Shown here: positions 17,134-25,928 of the stretch, piece after piece
Position numbering within the stretch: position 1 is the first letter of the stretch
Layout of the letters: each line of letters begins with the position of its first letter
NCBI RefSeq assembly: GCF_000964005.1
Contig: NZ_JXYP01000030.1
Location: 1 to 64,000, forward strand
Reading direction: 5' to 3'
From: Williamsia herbipolensis
GTDB lineage: Bacteria > Actinomycetota > Actinomycetes > Mycobacteriales > Mycobacteriaceae
DNA: 64,000 nt
Program-made: the position numbers and the translations under genes
The notes under the pieces: generated by a model
Told to the model about the DNA's origin: nothing
Database searches by the model: none
The model's input: only the letters and a program-made list of their open reading frames with translations

Positions 17134-17511
17134 TCAGTCGTCGACGAGGTCGACGAACTCCTGCTCGTTGCGGTCGGCGCGACGGACGTAGAACCGGCAC
17201 ACACCGAACAACACCGGGTACACGGCCACACCCAGGATCAGCCAGGGCAGCCCGATGCCGGCGACGCTGATGTCGGCGATCGACGGGACGAGCAGGAACA
17301 GGACCGGCAGCGCGACCAGTGCCGTCGCGGCCACGCCCCCGACGCGCAGGGCGAGCCCGAGTTGCGCGCGGATCAGTCCGCGGACGAACGCGTCGCCGAT
17401 CTCGGTCTGCTCCTGCACCTCGACCCGACTGCGGACCCGTCGGGCACCCCGGCGCTGCGCGAGGACGACCCGCTCTCGCGGCGGCGGGCGTCGATCACGC
17501 GGGGTGGTCAC
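17134..17511 (-). CDS. Small two-helix membrane protein, symporter partner
   Basis: A 125-residue protein with a basic N-terminus, then two helices (VAATALVALPVLFLLVPSIAD region and LPWLILGVAVYPVLFGVCRFY). The layout mirrors DUF485 proteins such as the neighbour at 14854-15228, though sequence identity is low. GTG 17511 overlaps the stop of the LytTR regulator by 4 bp and its own stop is 4 bp before the second symporter start. It is most likely a subunit or stabiliser of that transporter. Confidence 0.8.
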   Translation of the reverse strand: MTTPRDRRPPPRERVVLAQRRGARRVRSRVEVQEQTEIGDAFVRGLIRAQLGLALRVGGVAATALVALPVLFLLVPSIADISVAGIGLPWLILGVAVYPVLFGVCRFYVRRADRNEQEFVDLVDD

Positions 17512-18332
17512 CGCGGCCCCGGCGAGCGGCCGCCGACGAGTCGGTCCTTGAGGTCGCGCGTGTGTCGTCGGCTGACCGGGAGTTCGACACCCGGCGCGTC
17601 GCCGACGGGTCGCAGGCAGACCACGGTCTGCGAACCGGCGGTGCGGATGCCCGTCACCGACGGCAGGTGCACGAGATACGAGCGGTGGACGCGGACGAAT
17701 CCGGCGTGCTCCCAGCGGCTCTCGAGTGTCGACAACGGTGTGCGCACGAGGTGGGCGTCGCGATCGGTGTGCAGGCGGGCGTAGTCGCCGACGGCTTCCA
17801 CCCACCGCACGTCCGACCGCGGCACCAGGGTGGTGACGCCGGCGATCTCCACCGCCAGCACCTCGTCGGCGTCGCGTGCGTGCTCCGGACCGGGCGTGGC
17901 CGAGGGCGCTGCGCGATGGTCGACGACCCGCCGGACGGCCTCGGCGAGACGTTCGGCGCGCAGCGGTTTGAGCAGGTAGTCGACCGCACCGAGGTCGAAG
18001 GCCCGCACCGCGCGGTCGTCGTGTGCGGTCACGAACACCACCGACGGCGGATCGGCGAACGCGCCGAGCACCCGGGCGAGTTCGAGGCCGTCGAGTCCCG
18101 GCATGTTGATGTCGAGGAACACCGCGTCGATGGGTGTCGGGGAGTCGGTGATGAGCCGCAGCGCCGTCGTGGCGTCGGAGGCGGTCAGCACCGTCGTCAC
18201 CGGATCGGTCTGCATCAGCGCGAATTCGAGTTCGTCGAGCGCGGGGAGTTCGTCGTCGACGGCGAGAACGGTCAGGCCACGACGCGGTGGCGGTGCGGCG
18301 AACTCGGGGATCTGGGTCACGACGGGAGCCAT
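17508..18332 (-). CDS. LytTR-family response regulator
   Basis: A 274-residue regulator with a receiver domain (residues about 20-140; phospho-acceptor D74 in VFLDINMPGLDG, acidic pair in LAVDDELPA, Lys in YLLKPLRAERL) and a LytTR DNA-binding domain at the C-terminus (WVEAVGDYARLHTD, GFVRVHRSYLVHL). ATG 18332 is 7 bp after the kinase stop. Relatives such as BtsR and YpdB of E. coli switch on transporters for pyruvate. The genes directly downstream encode a symporter and its partner, so the same logic is likely here. Confidence 0.92.
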   Translation of the reverse strand: MAPVVTQIPEFAAPPPRRGLTVLAVDDELPALDELEFALMQTDPVTTVLTASDATTALRLITDSPTPIDAVFLDINMPGLDGLELARVLGAFADPPSVVFVTAHDDRAVRAFDLGAVDYLLKPLRAERLAEAVRRVVDHRAAPSATPGPEHARDADEVLAVEIAGVTTLVPRSDVRWVEAVGDYARLHTDRDAHLVRTPLSTLESRWEHAGFVRVHRSYLVHLPSVTGIRTAGSQTVVCLRPVGDAPGVELPVSRRHTRDLKDRLVGGRSPGPR

Positions 18333-18339
18333 GCTGCCA

Positions 18340-19527
18340 TCACACGGTGATCCCGGGGCGGAACTTCGGCACACGCATGCTGACCTTCGTACCCGCACCC
18401 GGCGCGGTCTCCACGACGAGTCCGTAGTCGTCGCCGAACGCGGCGCGCAGACGATCGTCGACGTTGGCCAGTCCGACGTGTGCGGTCTCGGCGGCGCCGG
18501 AGCCCGCCGCGGTCACGCCGTCGAGTCCGGACCGCAGCAGTTCGGGATCCATCCCGACACCGTCGTCCTCGACGCTGATGACGCAGTCGGCACCCTCGTC
18601 GTCGGCGACGATGGTCACCGTCCCACCGGTGGGTGTGCCCGAGATGCCGTGTCGGACCGCATTTTCGACGAGTGGCTGGAGGGCGAGGAACGGCAACACG
18701 ACATTGAGCACCTCGGGGGCCACCTGCAGGCGTACGTCGAGGCTCTCGCCGAACCGCGCCCGCTCCAGGGTGAGGTAGCGGTCGATGTTGCGCAGCTCGT
18801 CGGCGAGCAGGGTGTACTCCCCCGCCGCGCGGAACGAGTAGCGGGTGAAGTCGGCGAACTCGAGGATGAGTTCCCGCGCCCGTTCGGGGTCGGTGCGGAC
18901 GAACGACGCCACGGTGCTCAGGGCGTTGTAGATGAAGTGCGGACTGATCTGGGCACGCAGCGCCCGGACCTCGGCGCGGTCGAGTCGGGCACGCGAGGCG
19001 TCGAGTTCGGCGAGCTGGATCTGGCTGCCCGCGTACCTCGCGACATCGGTGATCGCCGACAGCGCACCCGGTCCCGGTGTGGTGCGGCTGACGACCCCGA
19101 GGACGCCGAGGACCTCGGTGCCGGTGAGCGGCTCGACGACGATGGCGCGGACACCGGTCTCGCCGAGGCCCGAGGTGATCAGGATGCGCCGGCCGTCGGC
19201 CACGCAGCGGACCGCGGCGTCAGCGAACCGTTCCGCGAGGCCCTCGTGCGGACCGTCCCACACCAGGACCGCGCCGTCGGCATCGGCCACACCGACCGCA
19301 TCGGCGGCGGTCAGCGAACGCAGGTACGGAGCGGCCAGCTCGGCCGACTCGGCGGTCAGCCCTCCGCGGAGCGGAGCGGCGGCCGACGACGCCGTGTGCA
19401 GGGTCGCGTGGACCGCACGTTCAGCGGGTGTGGTGAGGGTCGGTCGGGTGCGGGTCCGCAGCACCATGACCGCCGTCGCCACGACGAGAACGGCGACGAT
19501 CACCCCCACCCACGCGAGGGTGGACAT
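18340..19527 (-). CDS. LytS-like sensor histidine kinase
   Basis: A 395-residue kinase with a single N-terminal helix (LAWVGVIVAVLVVATAVMVL), a GAF-like middle region (about residues 60-165), and the His_kinase plus HATPase domains. The phospho-accepting His is H197 in ISPHFIYNAL, the LytS/YehU/YpdA signature; the ATP-binding N box is QPLVENAVRHG and the G box DDGVGM. Unlike LytS or BtsS it lacks a multi-helix input domain, so the signal may be read by the GAF-like part. Forms an operon with the LytTR regulator. Confidence 0.9.
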   Translation of the reverse strand: MSTLAWVGVIVAVLVVATAVMVLRTRTRPTLTTPAERAVHATLHTASSAAAPLRGGLTAESAELAAPYLRSLTAADAVGVADADGAVLVWDGPHEGLAERFADAAVRCVADGRRILITSGLGETGVRAIVVEPLTGTEVLGVLGVVSRTTPGPGALSAITDVARYAGSQIQLAELDASRARLDRAEVRALRAQISPHFIYNALSTVASFVRTDPERARELILEFADFTRYSFRAAGEYTLLADELRNIDRYLTLERARFGESLDVRLQVAPEVLNVVLPFLALQPLVENAVRHGISGTPTGGTVTIVADDEGADCVISVEDDGVGMDPELLRSGLDGVTAAGSGAAETAHVGLANVDDRLRAAFGDDYGLVVETAPGAGTKVSMRVPKFRPGITV

Positions 19528-19596
19528 CAGTGGTGGTGCGCCGGTCCGGTCATCGGGCCATCATCGCAGGGCCGCCGTCGCGCGGCGGCCGGAACG

Positions 19597-19857
19597 TCAG
19601 CTCGCGCGCGCCAGCCAGAGACGCTTGCGGCACACGGCGCGCATCTGCTCGGCCACGCGGGGCGGCAGGGCATCGGTGTTGCCCGAGTCGAGCTGGGACC
19701 GCAGACGGGTGAAGAACTCGACGTCACCGAAACCGAACTCGGCGCGGATCGCCTCGGTGGGACCGCCACCCCGCTGGAACCAGCCCAGCTCGAACTGCAC
19801 CAATCGGTCATCGCTGAATTCGCCGGTCGCCCGGCCGATCTCGGTGTCAACAGTCAT
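19597..19857 (-). CDS. DUF3263-like small protein
   Basis: An 86-residue protein. LVQFELGWFQRGGGPTEAIRAEFGFGDVEFFTRLRSQLD matches the DUF3263 pattern in actinobacteria (a Trp-containing helix, then an xAIxxxFxxxxxxYxxxLxxL helix-turn-helix-like unit), followed by PPRVAEQMRAVCRKRLW. The family resembles a small DNA-binding fold but has no assigned role. Its ATG overlaps the stop of a possible small upstream frame by 4 bp. The LytS kinase gene follows after 69 bp. Confidence 0.75.
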   Translation of the reverse strand: MTVDTEIGRATGEFSDDRLVQFELGWFQRGGGPTEAIRAEFGFGDVEFFTRLRSQLDSGNTDALPPRVAEQMRAVCRKRLWLARAS

Positions 19858-19997
19858 TGTCGGTCACCCCGTTTCTTCGCATCGCAGAGAGTGTGTCGAT
19901 GCCACGCCCCCGCGTGGACAACCAGATCATTGTGCATGCGAAAGGTGAGCCGCGCCACCAATTCGCGCACCGGCGCGCCCAACTCTAGGGAACCCAT
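19854..19997 (-). CDS. Possible 47-residue protein
   Basis: A short frame from ATG 19997 that ends in an ATGA overlap with the DUF3263-like gene. The translation (VRELVARLTFRMHNDLVVHAGAWHRHTLC in parts, ending DAKKRGDRQ) has a helical, non-random look and the overlap suggests coupling. No family is recognised and the ribosome site is weak, so it may be only a leader. Confidence 0.4.
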   Translation of the reverse strand: MGSLELGAPVRELVARLTFRMHNDLVVHAGAWHRHTLCDAKKRGDRQ

Positions 19998-20050
19998 GTG
20001 ACACCGCACCGAACCCCGGGTGACGAGTCGGCGCGGATGCCCCGAACACG

Positions 20051-20088
20051 ACACAGGGGGAGCGGCCCGAAGGCCACTCCCCCTGTGT
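20051..20088 (-). terminator. Hairpin terminator after the MspA porin genes
   Basis: ACACAGGGGGAG and its complement CTCCCCCTGTGT, extended by GGCC/GGCC, form a stem of about 16 bp with one mismatch and a CGAA tetraloop. It begins 24 bp after the stop of the downstream porin gene on the minus strand. There is no T-run, which is common for actinobacterial terminators. Confidence 0.8.
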
Positions 20089-20111
20089 GGGAGAACTGAT
20101 CAGATCAGCGA

Positions 20112-20825
20112 TCAGCCGAGGCTGAACGGGCGACCGACGAGGGTCACATAGCCGTCCACAGAAGGTGTCGAGACCTTCACCTTCACGTATGCCTTGGCCT
20201 CGGCGTATCCCGCGCACTGCTCGACGCTGAAGTCGACCTGGCTGTAGGCGATGCCCGCCTTGCTGCCACTGAAAGCGACGCCGTTGACGGTGTCACCGTC
20301 GGAGTTGGTGTAGCTGACGACCGGGAAAAATCCGATAGCGCCCGGCGCCAGGGTCAAAGAAATGCCCTGCGTAGCAGTAGCCCCGGCGTTGGGCGCGTAG
20401 GTCGACGGACCCGAGGAGATCACGTTGGTCGTCGGATCGAGAACCTGATCCGACGAGCCTGCGATACCCGCAGTGCCTCCGGCACCTGCGGTGGCTCCAG
20501 CGCCGATCGCAACCTGGCAGCCCACGTAGTAGCCGGCGACGATGCTGCCGCCCTGCGACTTACCGTTGACCGTGACGCGCACCTTGCCGGACACCCACGC
20601 GTGGCGGCTGGTCGGGATCGCTGCCACCGAGCGCGAAACGTTGTAGGCCTGATCGGTCAGGCTGACGGTGACCGACGTTCCGTCGACCAGCTTCTGCGTG
20701 ATGACCTTGTTGGGAAGTGTTGCGGCGGCAGCGTTGCCGGCACCCATGCTGGCGAGCGCCACCGCGGAGACGCCGGCGATTGCTGCGGCGGAGGCCGCGC
20801 GTCGCATCGTGTTGTTCTTCATCAT
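20112..20825 (-). CDS. MspA-family outer membrane porin
   Basis: A 237-residue secreted protein. The Sec signal peptide runs to about residue 34 (AVALASMGAGNAAAA, cleavage near AAA-TLP). The mature part has the MspA plan: VTVSLTDQAYNVSRS, a VAGYYVGCQVAI strand, a Gly/Ala-rich insertion, then GISLTLAPGAIGFFPVV and a C-terminal EQCAGYAEAKAYVKVKVST. Two cysteines (GCQV and EQCAG) are placed as in corynebacterial and Gordonia relatives and could form a disulphide. MspA proteins form octameric channels in the mycolic acid outer membrane. GAAGGG precedes the start; ATG 20822 is equally possible. Confidence 0.92.
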   Translation of the reverse strand: MMKNNTMRRAASAAAIAGVSAVALASMGAGNAAAATLPNKVITQKLVDGTSVTVSLTDQAYNVSRSVAAIPTSRHAWVSGKVRVTVNGKSQGGSIVAGYYVGCQVAIGAGATAGAGGTAGIAGSSDQVLDPTTNVISSGPSTYAPNAGATATQGISLTLAPGAIGFFPVVSYTNSDGDTVNGVAFSGSKAGIAYSQVDFSVEQCAGYAEAKAYVKVKVSTPSVDGYVTLVGRPFSLG

Positions 20826-20874
20826 TACCCTTCGGGAAAAGTTCAGCTTGGTTCGGAGTGGAATGGTCAGGACG

Positions 20875-21516
20875 TCAGTTCAAGCTGAACGGCGTGCCGT
20901 ACAGGGTCGACTTCACGTAGTTGTCGCCACGCAGCTCGATGGTCGCCACCGAACGCGCCGACGCATATCCACCGCACTTGGTGAGGTCGATACGAACCTG
21001 CTGGTACTGCACCCCCAGGGTGCCGCTGTCGCCGGACTTCTCGCCGATCTCCACGAGCTTCGCCTGCCCCGGTGTGAGCGGGATCGTCAGACCCGGGCTC
21101 ACAGCGGCACCCAAGGTGAGGGGTGTTCCGTTGGTGCTGAGGAGGTTGATGCCCTGGTTGAAGCTGATGCTCGGCGAGAAGCTGAGGTTGGTGATATCCA
21201 CTTGGCAGCCAACGACATATCCGACGTTGAGCACGCCCGCATCCCCCTTGGGGAACGTGGCGAAGACACTGCCGGTCACCTCGGCGCCGCGGTCGATGCC
21301 GTTGTTGGACTCCGTGCGAATCGGGAAGACCTTCTCACCGGTGCGGGAGAGCTTGACGACGGAACCGTCCACACCAACGGTCGTTTTCGAGCCGTTGGGG
21401 AGGGGCTTGGCGGCAGCGGTGCCTGCACCCATGCTGGCCAGACCGACGGCGGCAACCGCGGCGACGGCGCTCGCACCGATCACGCGGCGGAGGCCGGAGT
21501 TGCTCATCTTGCTCAT
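20875..21516 (-). CDS. MspA-family outer membrane porin (paralogue)
   Basis: A 213-residue MspA protein from ATG 21516 (GAGAGGGAACGA upstream). It has a Sec signal peptide (AVAAVGLASMGAGTAAA), the VLNVGYVVGCQVDI strand, LGAAVSPGLTIPLTPGQAKLVEI, and the closing CGGYASARSVATIEL block. It is the upstream member of a tandem pair, 49 bp before the second porin start, and the two are clearly diverged copies with the same two-cysteine pattern. The second copy has a Gly/Ala-rich insertion that this one lacks. Tandem porins may form mixed or differently selective channels. Confidence 0.92.
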   Translation of the reverse strand: MSKMSNSGLRRVIGASAVAAVAAVGLASMGAGTAAAKPLPNGSKTTVGVDGSVVKLSRTGEKVFPIRTESNNGIDRGAEVTGSVFATFPKGDAGVLNVGYVVGCQVDITNLSFSPSISFNQGINLLSTNGTPLTLGAAVSPGLTIPLTPGQAKLVEIGEKSGDSGTLGVQYQQVRIDLTKCGGYASARSVATIELRGDNYVKSTLYGTPFSLN

Positions 21517-21888
21517 TCGTTCCCTCTCAAGGAAGTGCGTATATCCCGACGACATCGAAATGTTAGCCCGGAGTGACCTGACGGTTCTGCAGAATGGTGT
21601 CGCGGATCGTTAACAGGCAGATTGCGCGACGTTACCGATGGGTTAACTTCGCACGCTGCTCGCGCCGACCTGATCCACACATCTCCAGTGCGACCCAGCA
21701 CCCCCCGAGGCCGGCACGGTGCTGTGTCAGGTGGGACGTTAGCGGTAGCGTGCGCAACCGACAACACATGGGCCCACTCGTGTCGGAAAGGGTCAGGTCA
21801 CAATCGCGCATCCGAGGCAACGAAGCGCCACGAATCGGGCATGCCGGACGTAGCGCGCTTCACGCGCGCACAGCGCGGTGACGAGCGG
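21517..21888. other. Non-coding stretch between porin and moaB2 operons
   Basis: No convincing coding frame is seen in these 372 bases. The part nearest the porin genes is relatively AT-rich and includes GTTAAC at 21609 and 21651 areas, which would suit the porin promoter. The frames that cross it lack codon bias and known motifs. No riboswitch or RNA gene is recognised. Confidence 0.6.
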
Positions 21889-22062
21889 TTATCCGTGGTG
21901 AGGCGGGCGATTGTCGAGGAACCAGCGATCGTCGGCGGACCGTGCCGACGAGTGATCTCGGTCACTCGTCGGCGAGGCCTCGTCGGTGGTGACACCGGGC
22001 AGGTCGTCGCCGAACACCTCGGCGAGTCGCCGGCGCCGTTCCCACTCGTCGCGGTCGGTCAC
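21889..22062 (-). CDS. Conserved-looking 57-residue protein at the end of the moaB2 operon
   Basis: A short frame from GTG 22062, 9 bp after the moaB2 stop. The N-terminus MTDRDEWERRRRLAEVFGDD is a charged helix; the end reads DDRWFLDNRPPHHG. A basic helix, an acidic linker, and a final W-L-x-x-x-R-P-P-H-x-G tail recur in small actinobacterial proteins in my recollection, but I cannot name the family. No membrane segment. A 12 bp perfect stem-loop (21944-21973) lies inside the coding region. Confidence 0.7.
   Translation of the reverse strand: MTDRDEWERRRRLAEVFGDDLPGVTTDEASPTSDRDHSSARSADDRWFLDNRPPHHG
21944..21973. repeat. Perfect 12 bp stem-loop inside the 57-residue gene
   Basis: GCCGACGAGTGA and TCACTCGTCGGC are exact complements separated by six bases. 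On the minus strand it falls in the linker of the small protein behind moaB2. It could be a weak terminator or mRNA stabiliser, or a dyad operator. Confidence 0.6.
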
Positions 22063-22071
22063 GGCGACGCC

Positions 22072-22758
22072 TCAGAACTCGGTGATCGATTCGATGATGG
22101 CCTTGGCCAACGGGGTCACGGTGGCCATGCCGTCGCGAACCGCGGCGCGCGAGCTGGCCAGGTTGACCACCAGGGTCTGACCCGACATGCCCGCCACGCC
22201 GCGGGAGAGGCCGGCGTCGGCGGCACCGGCGGCGAGACCCGAGCTGCGGACCGCCTCCTCGATGCCGGGGAGGGTGCGATCGAGCAGGCCCGCGGTGGCC
22301 TCGGGCGTCACGTCGCGGGGACGCACGCCCACGCCGCCGACCGACACCACCAGGTCGACACCGCCGATGACCGCGGTGTTCAGGGCGTTGCGGATCTCGA
22401 CCTCGTCGGCCGCGACGGCAACAGTGGCGTCGACGTGGAAGCCCGCCTCGGTGAGCAGCTCACCGACGAGGGGACCGATCAGGGTCTGGTCCTCGCCGTG
22501 CGCGGCGCGGTCGTCGACCACGACGACGAGCGCCCGGCCGAGTTCCTGCGACTCCAGGCTCACCGCATTCATCTTCTGTCCTCTCGCGTCGGCAGCCAGG
22601 CGCTCGGCTGCGACATCGGCGGCGGCGAGGTCACGGCTGCTCACGCGGCCGATCAACCCCGATTCGTCGGTCTCGCCGATGACAGTACTGCTGTGTACCG
22701 AGGGCACGATCCGCAGCACACCGGAGTCGGCGGGCGTGTCGGTGTCGATGGTGCTCAT
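22072..22758 (-). CDS. moaB2: MoaB/MogA-type molybdopterin-binding protein
   Basis: A 228-residue protein. The last 160 residues form the MogA/MoaB fold: ALVVVVDDRAAHGEDQTLIGPLVGELL, then DLVVSVGGVGVRPRDVTPEAT (the usual GGTGxxxRDVTPE motif, here with V for T), and LSRGVAGMSGQTLVVNLASS. The first 60 residues are an extension without a known motif. In M. tuberculosis moaB2 (Rv0984) lies directly after pepD, as here. The start codon shares one base with the pepD stop (TGATG). Adenylyl-transfer to molybdopterin is the family role; whether this copy is active is open. Confidence 0.88.
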   Translation of the reverse strand: MSTIDTDTPADSGVLRIVPSVHSSTVIGETDESGLIGRVSSRDLAAADVAAERLAADARGQKMNAVSLESQELGRALVVVVDDRAAHGEDQTLIGPLVGELLTEAGFHVDATVAVAADEVEIRNALNTAVIGGVDLVVSVGGVGVRPRDVTPEATAGLLDRTLPGIEEAVRSSGLAAGAADAGLSRGVAGMSGQTLVVNLASSRAAVRDGMATVTPLAKAIIESITEF

Positions 22759-24317
22759 CAGCGGCCTCCGGTGTCGAGGGTGTCGAGGGTGACGTTGACC
22801 GTGCGGCTCGTGCCGTTCGCGGTGAACGTGATGGCGACCTGGTCGCCGGGTGCGTGCGACCGGATGGCCGCGACGAGGGCATCGCCCGAGGCGATGACGC
22901 GATCGTTGACCTTGGTGACCACGGCACCCGACGGGATGCCCGCCTTGGCCGCCGCGCCGCCGGGAGTGACCGCGGAGAGCTGGGCACCGGGGGTCTGGGC
23001 GTTCGCCGACGCCGACTGCACCGACACCCCGAGGCCGGCCTGTGTGGCGCGGCCGGTCTGCTGGAGTTCCTGGGCGACCCGCATGGCCTGGTCGATCGGG
23101 ATGGCGAAGCCGAGGCCGATGCTGCCCGCCTGGGCGCCGGCACTGTCGGACAGGCTCGCGATGGCGGTGTTGACGCCGATCAGCGCGCCGTTGGCGTTGA
23201 CCAGCGCACCACCGGAGTTACCGGGGTTGATCGCGGCGTCGGTCTGGATCGCGTCGATCACCGACGCGGTGCTGTTGTCCTCGCCCTGCGTGGACACCGG
23301 GCGGTTGAGCGAGCTGATGATGCCGGTGGTGACGGTGCCGGCGAGACCGAGCGGCGAGCCGACGGCGATCACGCTCTGGCCCACCGCGAGGTTCCCGGAC
23401 TGTCCGAGGGTGATCGGGGTCAGTCCGGTCTTGGAGGCCTTGATGACGGCGATGTCGGAGATCGGGTCGGCGCCGACGACGGTGGCACCGGAGGTCGAGC
23501 CGTCGTTGTAGCTGACGGTGAGCTCGCCGGTACCCGACGACTCGGCGGTGACGACGTGGTTGTTGGTGAGGATGTAGCCGTCCTGGCTCAGGACGATGCC
23601 CGAACCCTCACCCTCGCGGTTGCCGATGCGCACGTCGATCGACACGACCGACGGCAGCACCTTGGCCGCCACCTCCTGCACCGAGCCGACCGCCGCCGCG
23701 GCGGGCTGCGAGTTGTCGCGGGGCCCGCTGACGACACCACCCGATACCGAGTTCGACGACGAGTTCTCCAACCCTGCGCCGACGACCCCGCCGATGCCCC
23801 CGGCCAGTGCGCACAGCACCACCACGAGGATCACCAGACCGGCGCGTGAGCCGCCGCGCGACGCCGTCTGCGTGCCGCCCGGGTACGACGAGCCGCCGTA
23901 GGACGCGGCGGGATAGTAGGCCGGACCGGCGCCCTGCTGGGAGTATCCGTGCTGACCCGCCTGGCCGTACGAATGGCCTGACCCGTACTCGTGCCCCGAT
24001 CCGTACTGCCCGGAGCCGTACTGACCCGACCCGTACTGCCCGGAGCCGTACTGATCCGAGCCGTACTGCCCCGACCCGAAGGGCTGGGTGCCGGAGGAGC
24101 CGGCCTCGTGCTGACCCGATCCGTGCTGACCCGATCCGTACTGGCCGGAGCCGTACTGGCCTGACCCGTACTGCTCGGAGCCGTACTGACCCGATCCGTA
24201 CTGATCGGACGAAGGGGTGGTCGAATCGTGCTGGTCGGGGGAACCGGGCTCGGATGCCGACCGGTCCCCCGGCGTCGATCCCTGTCCCGATTCCGACCCG
24301 TGCTGGCTGTCGGTCAT
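22758..24317 (-). CDS. pepD: HtrA-like serine protease with PDZ domain
   Basis: A 519-residue membrane-anchored protease. Residues 39-108 are QYGSG-type repeats on the cytosolic side, then one helix ([21 protein letters not shown], about residues 166-187). The chymotrypsin-like domain follows: His in LTNNHVV, Asp in [10 protein letters not shown], Ser in [14 protein letters not shown] domain ends the chain ([10 protein letters not shown] to VTLDTLDTG). PepD in M. tuberculosis acts in the envelope stress response with MprAB and SigE. Order mprA-mprB-pepD-moaB2 is conserved here. A tandem CTGAGA repeat at 24437-24453 upstream suggests direct MprA control. Confidence 0.93.
   Translation of the reverse strand: MTDSQHGSESGQGSTPGDRSASEPGSPDQHDSTTPSSDQYGSGQYGSEQYGSGQYGSGQYGSGQHGSGQHEAGSSGTQPFGSGQYGSDQYGSGQYGSGQYGSGQYGSGHEYGSGHSYGQAGQHGYSQQGAGPAYYPAASYGGSSYPGGTQTASRGGSRAGLVILVVVLCALAGGIGGVVGAGLENSSSNSVSGGVVSGPRDNSQPAAAAVGSVQEVAAKVLPSVVSIDVRIGNREGEGSGIVLSQDGYILTNNHVVTAESSGTGELTVSYNDGSTSGATVVGADPISDIAVIKASKTGLTPITLGQSGNLAVGQSVIAVGSPLGLAGTVTTGIISSLNRPVSTQGEDNSTASVIDAIQTDAAINPGNSGGALVNANGALIGVNTAIASLSDSAGAQAGSIGLGFAIPIDQAMRVAQELQQTGRATQAGLGVSVQSASANAQTPGAQLSAVTPGGAAAKAGIPSGAVVTKVNDRVIASGDALVAAIRSHAPGDQVAITFTANGTSRTVNVTLDTLDTGGR
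23994..24203 (-). repeat. 15-base tandem repeat coding QYGSG units in pepD
   Basis: Codons for residues 39-108 of PepD repeat a 15-base unit (about 12 copies, interrupted once by a degenerate 10-residue segment). Single-residue variants ([15 protein letters not shown]) mark the copies. Such arrays change copy number easily by slippage. It codes a disordered Tyr/Gly/Ser/Gln cytosolic tail. Confidence 0.9.
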
Positions 24318-24436
24318 GGCCTCGATGCCCCAATCATGGTCGTGTCGCCGTGTGGCTTCGCGCCGCGATACGGACCCGTGTCCGTCGCGGCTGCGCGCAA
24401 TATCTGACTGCTTGACCCTAACGGTGCGTGACCGTC

Positions 24437-24453
24437 CTGAGAGGGGACTGAGA
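24437..24453. promoter_or_regulatory. MprA-box-like direct repeat upstream of pepD
   Basis: CTGAGA-N5-CTGAGA (minus strand TCTCAG-N5-TCTCAG), an 11 bp periodic direct repeat 120 bp before the pepD start. The same arrangement with the same spacing occurs before mprA. OmpR-type regulators bind such tandem half-sites on one face of the helix. Confidence 0.65.
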
Positions 24454-24484
24454 CCCCAGCCCCCGGTTTCCTTTGAAGAAGCGT

Positions 24485-25915
24485 TCAGCGTGGCGCGTCG
24501 ACCGGGGCGGTCTCCAGCGGTGTCGGACGGCCCGGGAGTTCCATGCGGATCAGGGCGCCACCCATGTCGGATTCGCCGGCGGCGACGGTGCCACCGTGCT
24601 TGCTGACCACCTGGCGCACGATCGCGAGGCCGAGCCCGGAGCCGGGCATCGAGCGGGCGGCGGTCGAGCGATAGAAGCGGTCGAACACGAGTTCACGATC
24701 CTCCGGTGGGATACCCGGCCCGGCGTCGCCGACGGTCAACTCCACGCGATCGGGGCCGATCGGCCGCAGGGTCACGACCACAGGACGGTCGCGGGGACTC
24801 CACTTGGCGGCGTTGTCGAGCACGTTGAGCACCGCGCGCGAGAGGCCGTTGGACTCACCGAACACGAACCACGGCGTGATCGAGACCGCGAAGTCGACGT
24901 CGTTGCGCCGCCGCCGGACCCGCTCCAGCGAACGCTCGAGGACCTCGGAGAGATCGACCTCCTCGTGCACCACCTGCGGGGCGTCGTCGCGCGCGAGATC
25001 GACGAGATCGCCGACCAGCGTGGACATCTCCTCGATCTGCGCCATCACGTCGGCACGCAGGTCGGCCATGTCGGCCTCGGGGAGCGCCCGTGCGCCCGGC
25101 GCGCTGCTCGCGATCAGCAACTCCAGGTTGGTGCGCAACGACGTGAGCGGGGTGCGCAATTCGTGCCCGGCGTCGGCGACGAGTCTCGATTGTCGGTCCC
25201 GCGATTCGGCGAGCGCCCGCAGCATGAGGTTGAAACTCTGTGTGAGACGGGCGAGTTCGTCACTACCGGTCACGGTGATCGGGTTGAGGTCGTCGGTGCG
25301 GGCGACCCGTTCGGCGGCCTGGGTGAGGCGGGCAACCGGGCGCAGACCGGCGCGGGCGACGGTGGTGCCGGCCACGGCGGCGAGGATGACACCGCACCCG
25401 CCGACGATGGCGAGAACCCACGCGAGACGGCCCAGGACCTTGTCGGTCGGGCCGAGGCTCTGCGACATGATCAGGGTGTTGCCGTCGACCAGCTTGCGCG
25501 CCATGACGCGTTGGTTGTCGACCGTCCGCAGGGTCGAGGAGGTCCCGCTGTCCCCGGCGACCACCGCCTTCTCGGTCGGACCGTAGGGGACGTCACCGAT
25601 CTGGAAGGCGCGTCCGTTGGGCAGCACGAGCGCCACCGACATGTCGGTGGAGAACAGCGTTCCGGCGACGAGGCTCTCGGGCGAGTCGTCGAGCACGCCG
25701 TAGCGCGCGAGCTGGGTGATGCCGTCGGCCCGGTTGAGCAACTGGGCGTCGACATCGGCGTACATGGCGCGGTACACCACGGCGTAGGCGCTGACCGCCA
25801 TCACCGCGACGGCGATGCCGACGACGGTCGCCGCGAGGAGGGTGACCCGCAGTCGCAACGAGATCGAGCGGGTGAGCGCGGTGGCGTCGCGCATCCGCCC
25901 GTGGCCTGAGGTCAC
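24485..25915 (-). CDS. mprB: Sensor histidine kinase MprB
   Basis: A 476-residue kinase. TM1 is about residues 24-47, an extracytoplasmic sensor of about 110 residues follows, TM2 is at 163-187, then a HAMP linker ([14 protein letters not shown]) and the kinase core. The phospho-accepting His is H251 in [11 protein letters not shown] box [11 protein letters not shown] boxes DAGPGIP and [12 protein letters not shown]. In M. tuberculosis MprB senses envelope stress and controls pepD, sigE and sigB through MprA. Starts 13 bp after the mprA stop. GTG or ATG starts 25915 and 25894 are both possible. Confidence 0.93.
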   Translation of the reverse strand: MTSGHGRMRDATALTRSISLRLRVTLLAATVVGIAVAVMAVSAYAVVYRAMYADVDAQLLNRADGITQLARYGVLDDSPESLVAGTLFSTDMSVALVLPNGRAFQIGDVPYGPTEKAVVAGDSGTSSTLRTVDNQRVMARKLVDGNTLIMSQSLGPTDKVLGRLAWVLAIVGGCGVILAAVAGTTVARAGLRPVARLTQAAERVARTDDLNPITVTGSDELARLTQSFNLMLRALAESRDRQSRLVADAGHELRTPLTSLRTNLELLIASSAPGARALPEADMADLRADVMAQIEEMSTLVGDLVDLARDDAPQVVHEEVDLSEVLERSLERVRRRRNDVDFAVSITPWFVFGESNGLSRAVLNVLDNAAKWSPRDRPVVVTLRPIGPDRVELTVGDAGPGIPPEDRELVFDRFYRSTAARSMPGSGLGLAIVRQVVSKHGGTVAAGESDMGGALIRMELPGRPTPLETAPVDAPR

Positions 25916-25928
25916 CGATGCGTCCCGC

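Noticed and set aside
23994-24203. CRISPR-like regular repeats
   Set aside because: The 15-base units are codons of PepD with no spacers and no cas genes nearby.
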